Shown here: positions 22,613 to 31,051 of the stretch, one piece after another
Layout of the letters: every line of letters begins with the position of its first letter
How positions within the stretch are numbered: the first letter of the stretch is position 1
Source of the DNA: Comamonadaceae bacterium
GTDB lineage: Bacteria > Pseudomonadota > Gammaproteobacteria > Burkholderiales > Burkholderiaceae_C
Assembly: GCA_947451565.1 (NCBI GenBank)
Contig: CANFZT010000006.1
Span: 1 to 34,250, forward strand
Reading direction: 5' to 3'
DNA: 34,250 nucleotides
Notes under the pieces: generated by a model
Seen by the model: only the letters and a program-made list of their open reading frames with translations
Database searches by the model: none
Told to the model about the DNA's origin: nothing
Position numbers and translations under genes: made by a program

Positions 22613-23163
22613 GTGTTGTCCTTCAAGGTAATGCTGCGCGTGGGCAGCATGCGTTTCAAAATATCGTCTTTGTCAATCCAGTGATGCTTCAGGGCTGCGG
22701 CCACATGGCCTGCCAGCAAGAAAAGCAGCACCCAGTTAAGCACCTCATGGACCTCTTTGAGTAAGTGACCCAGCTCTTTGTTCTTCTCTAACAAATCGGG
22801 CAAAGGCAGCACGCCAAACCAAACGGTGGGCACGCCTTTGGCAGAACTCATTAACCAGCCCGAGACGGGAATAACGATCATCAAACCGTACAAAGCTCCA
22901 TGGCCCAAATGCGCCATAACTTTGACCAGTGGCGACATCGTGCTGGGGTAAGCAGGCGGAGTGTTGAGCACACGCCATAACAAACGCAGCCACACGAGCA
23001 CAAACACGCTCACACCGGCCCATTTGTGCCACGCGTAGTACTGCAGTTTTTCAGGCGACAAAGGCATGTCGGTCATCACAAAGCCCAACGCGATGAGTCC
23101 TGCAAAAACAAGCGCCATGCCCCAATGGAATAGTTTGGAAATGGCGGTGTAAGTCGTACTCAT
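22609..23163 (-). CDS. cytochrome b561 (di-heme inner-membrane protein)
   Basis: A 184-residue four-helix membrane cytochrome moving electrons between the quinone pool and periplasmic acceptors. Helices lie at about residues 13-31, 47-66, 87-107 and 142-163. Candidate heme-ligand histidines are in SKLFHWGMA (H13), YYAWHKWAG (H46), AHLGHGALYG and VHEVLNW. The gene heads an operon with two YceI genes, as in the Escherichia coli yceJ-yceI pair. The partner YceI proteins may supply or bind its lipid or quinone substrate. This is an inference. Confidence 0.94.
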   Translation of the reverse strand: MSTTYTAISKLFHWGMALVFAGLIALGFVMTDMPLSPEKLQYYAWHKWAGVSVFVLVWLRLLWRVLNTPPAYPSTMSPLVKVMAHLGHGALYGLMIVIPVSGWLMSSAKGVPTVWFGVLPLPDLLEKNKELGHLLKEVHEVLNWVLLFLLAGHVAAALKHHWIDKDDILKRMLPTRSITLKDNT

Positions 23164-23171
23164 ATAGATCC

Positions 23172-23963
23172 TTAATGCACGAAGGCATAGCCATCCATGG
23201 CTATTACGTAGTCACTCACCCCGCGGTAAAAAGCTTGAGGGGTGGCACCAGCACCTGCGGCGCCCAGTGCCACATACAGCGGTAGCAAGTGGTCTTCACT
23301 TGGGTGGGCTTGCCGACCATCGGCGGCATGTTGGCGATAGTTGAGCAAAGCACTCACGTCATTCGCCATCAATTGCGTGTTCACCCAATCGGCAAAGTGC
23401 TGCACGTAGGCTGGCGTTTGGCCCTTGGTCGACGCCGCCACATGCCAGTCGCGCAGGTTGTGTGTGATGTTGCCGGAGGCAATCACCCAAATGTTTTTCT
23501 CTGCTAACACCGACAGGGCTTGGCCTACGCGAAACGCGTGCTCCGGGCCTGCATGTGTTTGCATGGACAAGGGAACGATAGGTACATCGGCATCGGGGAA
23601 CATTTGACGCAAGGGTTGCCACGCACCGTGGTCTAAGCCGTGTTGGCTACTGTCGTCTACTGCCATGCCTGCGCTGCGCAACGCAGTGGCCACCTCTTTG
23701 GCCACTTCTGGACAACCTGTGGCTGGGTATTGAATTTTGTACAGCGCTTCAGGAAATCCAGCAAAGTCGTGGATGGTTTCCAACTGCGTGGCCACGCTGA
23801 CGGTGGGGATGCGGGTGTCCCAATGCGGGCTCACCACCACGATGGCACGCGGAGTGGACAGCTTTTGCACCATGTCAGACATGGCTGCGCCCACAGCACC
23901 TGGATTCAGGGCAAAGGTGGGTGCGCCATGCGGCACAAAGAGGACATTGCGAAAGGTCTGCAT
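23172..23963 (-). CDS. DODA/LigB-type extradiol ring-opening dioxygenase (YgiD-like)
   Basis: A 263-residue class III extradiol dioxygenase-like enzyme. The metal-binding and catalytic positions of the DODA family are visible: VPHGAPTFAL (His12), VVVSPHWDT, QHGLDHGAWQPL, ASGNITHNL and HPSEDHLLPLYVALGAAG. In the 4,5-DOPA dioxygenase branch these residues bind an Fe(II) or Zn site. The physiological substrate in most bacteria is unknown. ATG 23963 is chosen because MQTFRNVLFVPHGAP is the natural start; codons upstream lie in the divergent promoter. It is divergent from a LysR regulator (93-bp gap), the classic arrangement for regulator and target. It ends 8 bp before the cytochrome b561 start. 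Confidence 0.92.
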   Translation of the reverse strand: MQTFRNVLFVPHGAPTFALNPGAVGAAMSDMVQKLSTPRAIVVVSPHWDTRIPTVSVATQLETIHDFAGFPEALYKIQYPATGCPEVAKEVATALRSAGMAVDDSSQHGLDHGAWQPLRQMFPDADVPIVPLSMQTHAGPEHAFRVGQALSVLAEKNIWVIASGNITHNLRDWHVAASTKGQTPAYVQHFADWVNTQLMANDVSALLNYRQHAADGRQAHPSEDHLLPLYVALGAAGAGATPQAFYRGVSDYVIAMDGYAFVH

Positions 23964-24036
23964 ACGAGTTCTCGGGTTTGGAACACGTAATGTAGAAATG
24001 ATTGGCGAATAGAAAAAGAGCCTAATCTTCAATTAT

Positions 24037-24057
24037 TTGTTGCAAAATTAGCAACAA
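24037..24057. promoter_or_regulatory. inverted repeat touching the LysR-regulator start codon
   Basis: TTGTTGC-N7-GCAACAA is a perfect 7-bp inverted repeat whose last base is the A of the LysR gene ATG. It contains the T-N11-A signature of LysR operators. It may be an autoregulatory site or part of the shared operator with the divergent dioxygenase gene. No Shine-Dalgarno sequence fits in this space. Confidence 0.6.
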
Positions 24058-24965
24058 TGGACAAACTCAACGCCATGCAACTTTTTGTGCGGATCGCCGA
24101 AACCGGCAGCTTCACCGCCGTCGCCGACCAACTGGATGTGGCACGCTCGGTCGTGACCCGTCAAATATCAGCGCTCGAAAAACAACTGGGCATCAAGCTG
24201 ATGACGCGCAGCACGCGCAGCCTCACACTCACCACAGCAGGCTCGGCTTACCTAGAAAAATGCCGCGTCATCTTGAACATGGTGGATGCAGCCGAGTCGA
24301 GCTTGCTGGAAGAAAAAACCGAGCCCCGAGGTCGCATTCGCTTGGGTCTGCCTTTGAGTTTTGGTTTGCAGCGCCTCATGCCTGCCCTACTGGAATTTGC
24401 GCAAGCCCATGCACACATTGAACTAGTGATGGATTTTTCAGACCGCCGCAGCAAGCTGATTGAAGAAGGCATTGATCTATCCATCCGCATCACCAGCCGT
24501 CTAGAGCCTGGTGACATCGTGCGCAAGCTGGGTGAGTCGCGCCTGCTCACCGTGGCCTCGCCCAAGTACCTGGCAGAGCACAGCCACCCCAAACATCCAC
24601 GCGACTTGGCGCATCATGCGTGTTTGGTGTATTCGCAAGACTTTCAATCCACCACTTGGCGTTATCGCGCCAAAGAGGGCGATGCCAATGTGACGGTTCG
24701 CCCACGTTTGGCGGCTAACAACGGCGAAGCACTGCTGCAAGCCGCCACACAAGGGCTGGGCATCACACGCCCACCCGACTTCATGGCGCAGCCCTATTTA
24801 GAAAGTGGCAGTGTCGTCGCCGTGCTGCCTAAGTTTGAGCCCGAGCCGCTGGGCATTTATGCCGTGCTGCCCAGCAACCGCTATATTCCACACCGCGTGT
24901 CGGTGTTGATTGATTTTTTAGCGCACGCCTTGCGTGAGACTGAATCTCGCGTGCGAAGCAAGTGA
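24057..24965 (+). CDS. LysR-family transcriptional regulator
   Basis: A 302-residue LTTR. Its N-terminal winged HTH (residues ~4-62) has MQLFVRIAETGSFTAVADQLDVARSVVTRQISALEKQLGIKLMTRSTRSLTLTTAG. The effector-binding domain (~90-295) starts RGRIRLGLPLSFGLQRLMPAL and contains AANNGEALLQAATQGLGITRPPDFM. By its features it belongs to the CrgA/AaeR-like branch. The divergent dioxygenase gene is the likely target; an inverted repeat sits immediately before the ATG. The effector is unknown. Confidence 0.96.
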   Translation: MDKLNAMQLFVRIAETGSFTAVADQLDVARSVVTRQISALEKQLGIKLMTRSTRSLTLTTAGSAYLEKCRVILNMVDAAESSLLEEKTEPRGRIRLGLPLSFGLQRLMPALLEFAQAHAHIELVMDFSDRRSKLIEEGIDLSIRITSRLEPGDIVRKLGESRLLTVASPKYLAEHSHPKHPRDLAHHACLVYSQDFQSTTWRYRAKEGDANVTVRPRLAANNGEALLQAATQGLGITRPPDFMAQPYLESGSVVAVLPKFEPEPLGIYAVLPSNRYIPHRVSVLIDFLAHALRETESRVRSK

Positions 24966-25002
24966 GCTGCGATCGCTTTGTTTACATGCTCTAATTTGCA
25001 AC

Positions 25003-25641
25003 ATGCTGAAGTACGAAACCGTCCCCGTTACCCCCTTCCAACAAAACTGTTCCATCGTTTGGTGCGATGAAACCATGAAAGCCGCCATCATCGACCCCGG
25101 TGGTGATTTGCCTTTGCTGGAAGACGCTTGCCAACAACTGGGCGTGACACTAGAGCAAATCTGGCTCACCCACGCCCACATTGATCACGCAGGCGGCACC
25201 GCAGACTTGGCCGAAAAGCTGAGCCTGCCCATCATTGGCCCGCACGAAGGTGATCAGTTTTGGATTGATGGCTTGCCGCAAGCCGCGGCCAACTATCGCT
25301 TTCCCCCTTCGCGTCCGTTCACACCCACCCGCTGGCTTCACGATGGCGACACCGTCACGCTTGGCCAACACACCTTGCAAGTGCGCCATTGCCCGGGGCA
25401 CACGCCGGGCCATGTGGTGTTTTATTCGCCCGAGATCAAACGTGCGTTTGTCGGCGATGTGCTGTTTGCAGGCAGCATTGGCCGCACCGATTTTCCGCAG
25501 GGCAACCACGAAGATTTGATCAACAGCATCACACAGCGCCTTTGGCCCATGGGTGACGACACCGTGTTCATTCCGGGCCACGGGCCCGAGAGTACGTTTG
25601 GACGTGAGCGCGTGAGCAACCCTTATGTGGGTGGCACCTGA
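25003..25641 (+). CDS. metallo-beta-lactamase-fold hydrolase (GloB-like)
   Basis: A 212-residue MBL-fold enzyme of the small glyoxalase II-like group. Metal ligands are visible: THAHIDHAGG (HxHxDH, about residues 55-60), HCPGHTPGHVVF (His ~132), the bridging Asp in VGDVLFAGSIGRTDFPQG, and IPGHGPESTFGRE. It probably hydrolyses a thioester such as S-lactoylglutathione, but the substrate is not set by the sequence. I chose ATG 25003 because MLKYETVPVTPFQQN is the conserved start; upstream codons overlap the LysR gene. It is convergent with the M48 peptidase gene, 4 bp away. Confidence 0.94.
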   Translation: MLKYETVPVTPFQQNCSIVWCDETMKAAIIDPGGDLPLLEDACQQLGVTLEQIWLTHAHIDHAGGTADLAEKLSLPIIGPHEGDQFWIDGLPQAAANYRFPPSRPFTPTRWLHDGDTVTLGQHTLQVRHCPGHTPGHVVFYSPEIKRAFVGDVLFAGSIGRTDFPQGNHEDLINSITQRLWPMGDDTVFIPGHGPESTFGRERVSNPYVGGT

Positions 25642-25645
25642 CCCC

Positions 25646-26485
25646 TCAATGGGTCGATGACTTGCTGCGCTCGTACAGCGGCATGACTTTGGGCAAGTTG
25701 GCCTGAATTTCTTCAATGCGTGTGTTGCCCGAAGGATGGGTGCTGAGCCACTGCGGTGGCGCACCTTTGTTGGCGGCACTCATTTTTTGCCACAACGTCA
25801 CACCCGCACGCGGGTCGTAACCGGCGCGTGCGGCGATTTCCATGCCGACCAAGTCAGCCTCGGTTTCATCGTCACGGCTGAATTTCAGGTTCAGCAAGTT
25901 CGCCCCTTGCTTGGCTACCAAATCGGTGAGTTGTGGGCTTACACCAAAGAACACCGAGGCTACGGTGCTGCCGAGAGTGGCCACGCCGTTGGTCGCCGCC
26001 GCCTTGCCCATGCGTTCACGCGCATGCTCGCGCAAGGCGTGGGCAATTTCATGCCCCATGACCATGGCCACTTCGTCGTCGGTGAGTTGCAACTGAGTCA
26101 AGATGCCACTGTAAAAAGCAATCTTGCCGCCAGGCATGCAAAAGGCGTTGATTTGGTTGGACCCCACAAGGTTGACTTCCCATTTCCACTCTTTGGCACG
26201 CGGGTTCCAGTCAAAGCTTTGGGGAATGATGTCTTTGGCGATGCGACGCAAGCGTATGACTTGCGGATGGTTGTCAGGGCCGAGTGCGTTTTTGCTGGCG
26301 GCTTCCCTCATCATGTCTGCATATTGCTTGCGCGCGGATTGCTCGACTTCTGCCGCAGGCACGAGGTTGGCAAACACCGAGGCCTCCTTGTTCACTTCCA
26401 CGCCATCGCGGGCCAGCAGCACACCGCTGCCGAGGCCGCAAGCGCAACCCACACAACCGTAAAGAAAAGCGCGTTTCGTGAGCAT
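25646..26485 (-). CDS. M48-family zinc metallopeptidase (periplasmic/lipoprotein-like)
   Basis: A 279-residue M48 (Ste24/HtpX-like) peptidase without multiple TMs. Its N-terminal export signal is Cys-rich (AFLYGCVGCACGLGSGVLL); a lipobox-like LYGC at about residues 8-11 allows, but does not prove, a lipoprotein. Zinc-site HEIAH at MGHEIAHALREHARE and the third ligand in RDDETEADLVGMEIAARAGYDP are present, followed by WLSTHPSGNTRIEEI, a family C-terminal signature. It resembles the BepA/LoiP group of envelope quality-control proteases. ATG 26485 is 36 bp from the divergent permease ATG; the upstream open frame is not used. Confidence 0.93.
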   Translation of the reverse strand: MLTKRAFLYGCVGCACGLGSGVLLARDGVEVNKEASVFANLVPAAEVEQSARKQYADMMREAASKNALGPDNHPQVIRLRRIAKDIIPQSFDWNPRAKEWKWEVNLVGSNQINAFCMPGGKIAFYSGILTQLQLTDDEVAMVMGHEIAHALREHARERMGKAAATNGVATLGSTVASVFFGVSPQLTDLVAKQGANLLNLKFSRDDETEADLVGMEIAARAGYDPRAGVTLWQKMSAANKGAPPQWLSTHPSGNTRIEEIQANLPKVMPLYERSKSSTH

Positions 26486-26521
26486 GAAAGAGTCTTTTTG
26501 TGAAAGCCTGAAAATAGAGGG

Positions 26522-27877
26522 ATGAACGATACAACAAGTCCAGCAACCCCGTCGACCACCGAAGTTAAAAAACTCGGTTGGCTCGCCGCGCTTCATGTGT
26601 ATTTAGAGCCCGCCTCATGGCGTATGTTGTGTCTGGGATTTTCTACGGGTTTGCCCCTTTTATTGGTGCTGGGCACACTGAGTTTTCGCCTGCGCGAAGC
26701 CGGCATTGACCGCAGCACGATTGGCTTTTTGAGCTGGGTGGGCTTGGCCTATGGTTTCAAATGGGTGTGGTCCCCCTTGGTCGACCGCATGCCCTTGCCT
26801 CTGCTCACGCGTTACTTGGGTCGCCGCCGCAGCTGGTTACTGTTCGCGCAGGCCATGGTGGTGGCGGGACTCATCGGCATGGCCTTGCTTGACCCGCAGC
26901 AAGCCCTAGAGCCTGTGGTGTGGGCCGCCTTGGTAGTGGCGTTTGGCTCGGCCACACAAGACATTGCGCTGGATGCTTTTCGCATCGAGTCCGCCGACGC
27001 ACAGCACCAAGCCGCCCTAGCCGCGACTTACCAAACCGGCTACCGCCTCGCCATGATTTGGGCAGGCGCAGGTGTGTTGTGGATTGCCGCACGCGCGGCA
27101 GGAACCGACGACACCACCTACCAACACAGTGCTTGGCAGGCCGCCTATCTGGTGATGGCCGCGTCGATGAGCCTGGGCGTGTTGACCGTATTGCTCTCTC
27201 CAGAGCCGGTACAGCGCGAGATCCCTCCCGCACGCAACGCACGCGCTTGGTTGCAAGGCGCGTTGATTGAGCCCTTTGCCGAATTCATCCGCCGTTACCA
27301 CTGGCATGCCGTCATCATTTTGGGGCTCATTGCGGTGTACCGCATCAGCGATGTGGTGATGGGCATCATGGCCAATCCGTTTTATGTGGACATGGGCTAC
27401 ACCAAAGACGAAGTGGCCGCCGTCACCAAAGTGTTTGGCGTCATCATGACTTTGTTGGGCGCTTTCATTGGTGGCGTGCTGTCGATGCGTTTAGGCGTGA
27501 TGCGCATCCTCATGCTGGGCGCCGTGCTGAGCGCCCTCACCAATTTTTTATTTGCGTGGTTGGCCACACGCGGGCATGACCTGACGGCTTTGGTATGGGT
27601 CATCTCAGCCGACAACTTGGCCAGTGGCATCGCCTCTGCGGCTTTCATTGCGTACTTGTCTAGCTTGACCAACATCAACTATTCGGCCACGCAGTACGCC
27701 CTGTTCAGCTCCATGATGCTGCTCGCCCCCAAATGGTTGGCTGGTTTCTCGGGGGTGTATGTCGACGCACATGGCTACGAAGCTTTTTTCACCAGCACCG
27801 CCTTGCTCGGGGTGCCAGTGCTGTTGCTGGTCTGGCTGGCCTCCCGCATCTTGCCAGTGGGGGGCTCAACGCCCTGA
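26522..27877 (+). CDS. ampG: AmpG-like muropeptide MFS permease
   Basis: A 451-residue multi-pass MFS transporter with AmpG features: LCLGFSTGLPLLLVLGTLSFRLREAGIDRSTIGFLSWVGLAYGFKWVWSPLVDRMPLP, GRRRSWLLFAQ, and FGSATQDIALDAFRIE. AmpG imports GlcNAc-anhydroMurNAc peptides from the periplasm for cell-wall recycling and feeds AmpC induction. About 12 hydrophobic segments are visible. GAGGG lies immediately before ATG 26522, an unusually short spacing. It shares a 36-bp divergent gap with the M48 peptidase and precedes an OmpR-type two-component pair by 63 bp, a grouping compatible with envelope upkeep. Confidence 0.9.
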   Translation: MNDTTSPATPSTTEVKKLGWLAALHVYLEPASWRMLCLGFSTGLPLLLVLGTLSFRLREAGIDRSTIGFLSWVGLAYGFKWVWSPLVDRMPLPLLTRYLGRRRSWLLFAQAMVVAGLIGMALLDPQQALEPVVWAALVVAFGSATQDIALDAFRIESADAQHQAALAATYQTGYRLAMIWAGAGVLWIAARAAGTDDTTYQHSAWQAAYLVMAASMSLGVLTVLLSPEPVQREIPPARNARAWLQGALIEPFAEFIRRYHWHAVIILGLIAVYRISDVVMGIMANPFYVDMGYTKDEVAAVTKVFGVIMTLLGAFIGGVLSMRLGVMRILMLGAVLSALTNFLFAWLATRGHDLTALVWVISADNLASGIASAAFIAYLSSLTNINYSATQYALFSSMMLLAPKWLAGFSGVYVDAHGYEAFFTSTALLGVPVLLLVWLASRILPVGGSTP

Positions 27878-27940
27878 TTTACCTTGTCTTTACGTGATGG
27901 ACAGGCAAACACACAACCGCGAAGGCATGATGGGGAAACC

Positions 27941-28648
27941 ATGAACACCTTGCTCTTGATCGAAGATGACCATCGCCTCGCCAACATGGTGCGCGAATAC
28001 CTCCAACAATCTGGTTTTACCGTACAACATGCGGCCAATGGATTGAGCGGCTTAAAGCTGCTGCAAGACAGCGCCCCCGCCCTGGTGCTGCTTGACCTGA
28101 TGCTGCCCGATATTGAAGGCTTGGAAGTGTGCAAACGCATCCGCGCCTTGCCAGGCACCTTGGCGCAAACACCCGTGCTGATGCTGACCGCCAAAGGCGA
28201 TCCGATGGATCGCATTGTTGGCCTAGAACTCGGCGCCGACGATTACTTACCCAAGCCCTTCGAACCCCGTGAGTTGCTGGCACGCATTCGCGCTGTGCTG
28301 CGCCGCCATGCACCCGGCGAGACGACCGATGCCGCACACCAAACGCTCAAATTTGGCTCGTTAGACCTTGACCGCGATGCACGCACGGTCAGCTTGCGTG
28401 GCAAGGTGTGCGATCTCACAGCGTATCAATTTGATTTGCTGTGGGTCTTGGCCGAGCGCGCAGGCCGAGTGCTGTCGCGTGACCAAATCATGGAAGCGGT
28501 GCGAGGCCGTGAGCTCGAAGCCTTCGACCGCTCGATCGACGTTCACATGGGCCGCATTCGTGCCGCCATTGAAGACGATGCCAAAGCCCCCAAACGTATC
28601 CTGACCGTTCGCGGTGTGGGTTACGTGTTTGCAAAACAACAAGACTGA
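27941..28648 (+). CDS. OmpR-family response regulator
   Basis: A 235-residue transcription factor. It has a receiver domain (acidic EDD at 8-10, phospho-acceptor Asp52 in VLLDLMLPDIEG, Lys105 in YLPKPFEPREL) and a C-terminal winged helix (LDRDARTVSLRGKVCDLTAYQFDLLWVLAERAGRVLSRDQIMEAV...RSIDVHMGRIRAAI...ILTVRGVGYVFA). ATG 27941 is chosen: GGGGAAA lies just upstream, and the in-frame start at 27884 adds non-conserved residues. The cognate kinase gene follows after 6 bp. It is related in style to RstA/CpxR regulators; targets are unknown. Confidence 0.95.
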   Translation: MNTLLLIEDDHRLANMVREYLQQSGFTVQHAANGLSGLKLLQDSAPALVLLDLMLPDIEGLEVCKRIRALPGTLAQTPVLMLTAKGDPMDRIVGLELGADDYLPKPFEPRELLARIRAVLRRHAPGETTDAAHQTLKFGSLDLDRDARTVSLRGKVCDLTAYQFDLLWVLAERAGRVLSRDQIMEAVRGRELEAFDRSIDVHMGRIRAAIEDDAKAPKRILTVRGVGYVFAKQQD

Positions 28649-28654
28649 TTCCAC

Positions 28655-29899
28655 ATGCCATCGACCTCGCCTAGCCGTTCTTTGCATCTGCCGTTGTATG
28701 TGCGTATTTGGCTGGCGGTGGTGTTGGCGGTGGCTGTGCTCACCCTGTTGACGGGTTGGATTCTGCGCATCACCGCCGAGCCACCTCTTCGCGAAGTGAT
28801 GGTGCGCAACGCCTCGGGCGAGCTGGTGGGTCAAGGTCGGGCGCGTTTGCGTGCGCCTGATGGTTTGCCTATTGAAGCACCGCCCCTGCAAGGGCCCGAC
28901 ATGTCGCATCCGCCCGGGCATTTTGGCTCTGGCCCAGAATTCATGGTGCGCATGCAAAACGGCGAGTTGATGCATGTGCATTTGCCACGCCCGCCCCACA
29001 GCTTTTGGTCACGCCCGCCTTTTGGCTTTGCTTGGACCTTGGGCTTGGTCGCACTCGCCGTGGCACTCGGCACCTATCCGATCGTGCGTCGATTGACGCG
29101 CCGTTTAGAAAACCTACAAAAAGGTGTGGAGCAATGGGGCACCGGCAACTTATCGGCCCGGGTGGCCGAACAAGGCAATGACGAAGTGGCTTACCTTGCC
29201 CAACGCTTCAACCATGCTGCTGAGCAAGTGGAGCAGCTTGTCACCTCGCACAAATCGCTGCTGGCCAATGCCTCACACGAATTACGGTCACCCCTCACAC
29301 GCATTCGCATGGGCCTGGAGTTAATGGGTGACTCACCTTCACCCGCCATGAAGGAAGAGATTTCGCGCAGTGTGGGCGAGCTCGACCAGCTGATCGATGA
29401 AATTTTGCTAGCCAGTCGTCTGGATGCCAAAGAGGCCGACCTTGGTACGGTGGAGTCTGTCGACTTGACAGGCCTTGCCAGCGAAGAGTGCGCACGCGTA
29501 GAGGCCCATTTGGAGTTGGGTTTTCAGCCACAAAGCATCGTCGTCCCAGGCATTGCCAAGCTACTGCGCCGCATGCTGCGCAACTTGCTTGAAAACGCTC
29601 GTCGCTATGGCACATCGGACATTGAGGTGCAGCTTTCAAACTGGGTTGAACACAACCGCCATTGGGTGCGCCTGTGCGTGTGCGACCGTGGACCTGGCGT
29701 GCCTGCGGCGTTGCGTGAACGCATCTTTGAGCCGTTCTACCGCTTACCCGGTGCGAGTGAACGCGAAGGCGGTGTGGGCTTGGGCTTATCACTGGTACGT
29801 TCCATCGTGCAACGCCATCACGGCGCTGTGCACTGCGAAGATCGCGAAGGGGGCGGCGCACGATTTGTGGTGCTGCTGCCCACTGACGTCAGTGGGTAA
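28655..29899 (+). CDS. two-component sensor histidine kinase (RstB/CpxA style)
   Basis: A 414-residue inner-membrane kinase. TM1 is at about 16-38 and TM2 at about 124-144. Between them lies a periplasmic loop of ~85 residues that is rich in Pro, His and Met (PDMSHPPGHF, MHVHLPRPPHS). HAMP lies at ~145-197, HisKA has His208 (LANASHELRSPLTRIRMGLELM), and the HATPase domain has N box NLLENARRYG, G1 DRGPGVP and G2 GVGLGLSLVRSI. The His/Met-rich sensor loop could bind a metal, but this is only suggestive. Its 3' end overlaps the convergent nitronate monooxygenase gene by 11 bp. Confidence 0.94.
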   Translation: MPSTSPSRSLHLPLYVRIWLAVVLAVAVLTLLTGWILRITAEPPLREVMVRNASGELVGQGRARLRAPDGLPIEAPPLQGPDMSHPPGHFGSGPEFMVRMQNGELMHVHLPRPPHSFWSRPPFGFAWTLGLVALAVALGTYPIVRRLTRRLENLQKGVEQWGTGNLSARVAEQGNDEVAYLAQRFNHAAEQVEQLVTSHKSLLANASHELRSPLTRIRMGLELMGDSPSPAMKEEISRSVGELDQLIDEILLASRLDAKEADLGTVESVDLTGLASEECARVEAHLELGFQPQSIVVPGIAKLLRRMLRNLLENARRYGTSDIEVQLSNWVEHNRHWVRLCVCDRGPGVPAALRERIFEPFYRLPGASEREGGVGLGLSLVRSIVQRHHGAVHCEDREGGGARFVVLLPTDVSG

Positions 29900-30926
29900 A
29901 ACCTGCGGCCAATTGGTGCACGATTTCAGCGGCCGGACATGCCTTACACCCTGAACGGTTCATCCCTGACCAGAGCGGCGTGAAGTCATCGCGTTGACTC
30001 GCCTCAGCTTTGGTTCTCAAGGGTGCGATGCTTTGCGTGGCCATCGGGAAAACCGGTGCTGCCGCGTTTTGCGGTCCCAGTTCGTGCATGACGCGGTTGA
30101 ACAGCCCGCGGGCCAAACCCCCTGTAAACAGATTGGTCAATGCCGTGGGCGCCTGCTGATCGCTCAAACGTACCCGATGCAACGCGCTGGTTTTGGCTTC
30201 GTGACAGAGTAAAAACGCCGTGCCTACTTGCACCGCCGCCGCGCCTACAGCCATAGCGGCTTGCACGCCTTGCGCATCAGCAATACCTCCCGCTGCAATG
30301 ATGGGCACCTGTATGTGTGGCGTCAGTTGCTTCAACAGATCAAAGGTATAGGCTTGCTGTGTGACATCGCGGTCCAGAAAGTGCCCGCGGTGCCCACCGG
30401 CCTCAAGGCCTTGCGCAATGACGCCGTCAGCCCCGTTGGCGACCAACCAACGCGCTTCATTCAACGTGGTGGCGGAAGACAACACAAATGCGCCACGCAA
30501 CTTCACGCGCGCTAATAAATCTGGACGTGGCAGCCCGAAATGAAAACTGACCACCGTGGGCGAGAACGCGTCCAGCACGTCAGCCATTTCGTCATCAAAC
30601 GGGCGGCGGCCGGCGGAGGCTGGGATCGCCACGGGGTCAATGCCAAACTCTTGGTAATACGGCAACAACGCGGCCTGCCACGCAGACTCTGCCGCGGCTG
30701 TGTGCTGCGGTGGTTGATGGCAAAAGAAATTGACGTTGTAAGGCAACCCACTGCTTTGCAGCACTTGCAGTTCACGACGCAAGGTCTGGGCATCGAGCAT
30801 GGCCGCGGGCAGAGACCCCAAGCCGCCCGAGCGGCTGACGGCAAGGCTTAGGCCAGTGTCTTGCACGCCCGCCATGGGCGCTTGGATGAGCGGGAAGCGG
30901 GTCCCCAAAATCGCGTTCAATGACAT
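29889..30926 (-). CDS. nitronate monooxygenase-family FMN enzyme
   Basis: A 345-residue TIM-barrel flavoenzyme of the 2-nitropropane dioxygenase/nitronate monooxygenase family. Motifs are FPLIQAPMAGVQDTGLSLAVSRSGGLGSLP at the N-terminus, VVSFHFGLP, ADGVIAQGLEAGGHRGHF with the family's conserved His, IIAAGGIADAQGV, and AAAVQVGTAFLLCHEA with FMN-phosphate contacts. These match class I NMO. Such enzymes oxidise toxic propionate 3-nitronate and alkyl nitronates; some relatives act as enoyl-ACP reductase, which cannot be excluded. It is divergent from a GT9 gene (125-bp gap) and convergent with the kinase gene. Confidence 0.92.
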   Translation of the reverse strand: MSLNAILGTRFPLIQAPMAGVQDTGLSLAVSRSGGLGSLPAAMLDAQTLRRELQVLQSSGLPYNVNFFCHQPPQHTAAAESAWQAALLPYYQEFGIDPVAIPASAGRRPFDDEMADVLDAFSPTVVSFHFGLPRPDLLARVKLRGAFVLSSATTLNEARWLVANGADGVIAQGLEAGGHRGHFLDRDVTQQAYTFDLLKQLTPHIQVPIIAAGGIADAQGVQAAMAVGAAAVQVGTAFLLCHEAKTSALHRVRLSDQQAPTALTNLFTGGLARGLFNRVMHELGPQNAAAPVFPMATQSIAPLRTKAEASQRDDFTPLWSGMNRSGCKACPAAEIVHQLAAGFTH

Positions 30927-31051
30927 CGCAAACTTTCAAGTAATCTCGGCGCCATCCTAGCGCCAACGGCCATACGCCTGCGCGCTTGCCGACTATGATG
31001 CAAGCCATTTATAACGCACCGCCCTCAGCGTGCTATCGCCTTATTGACCCC

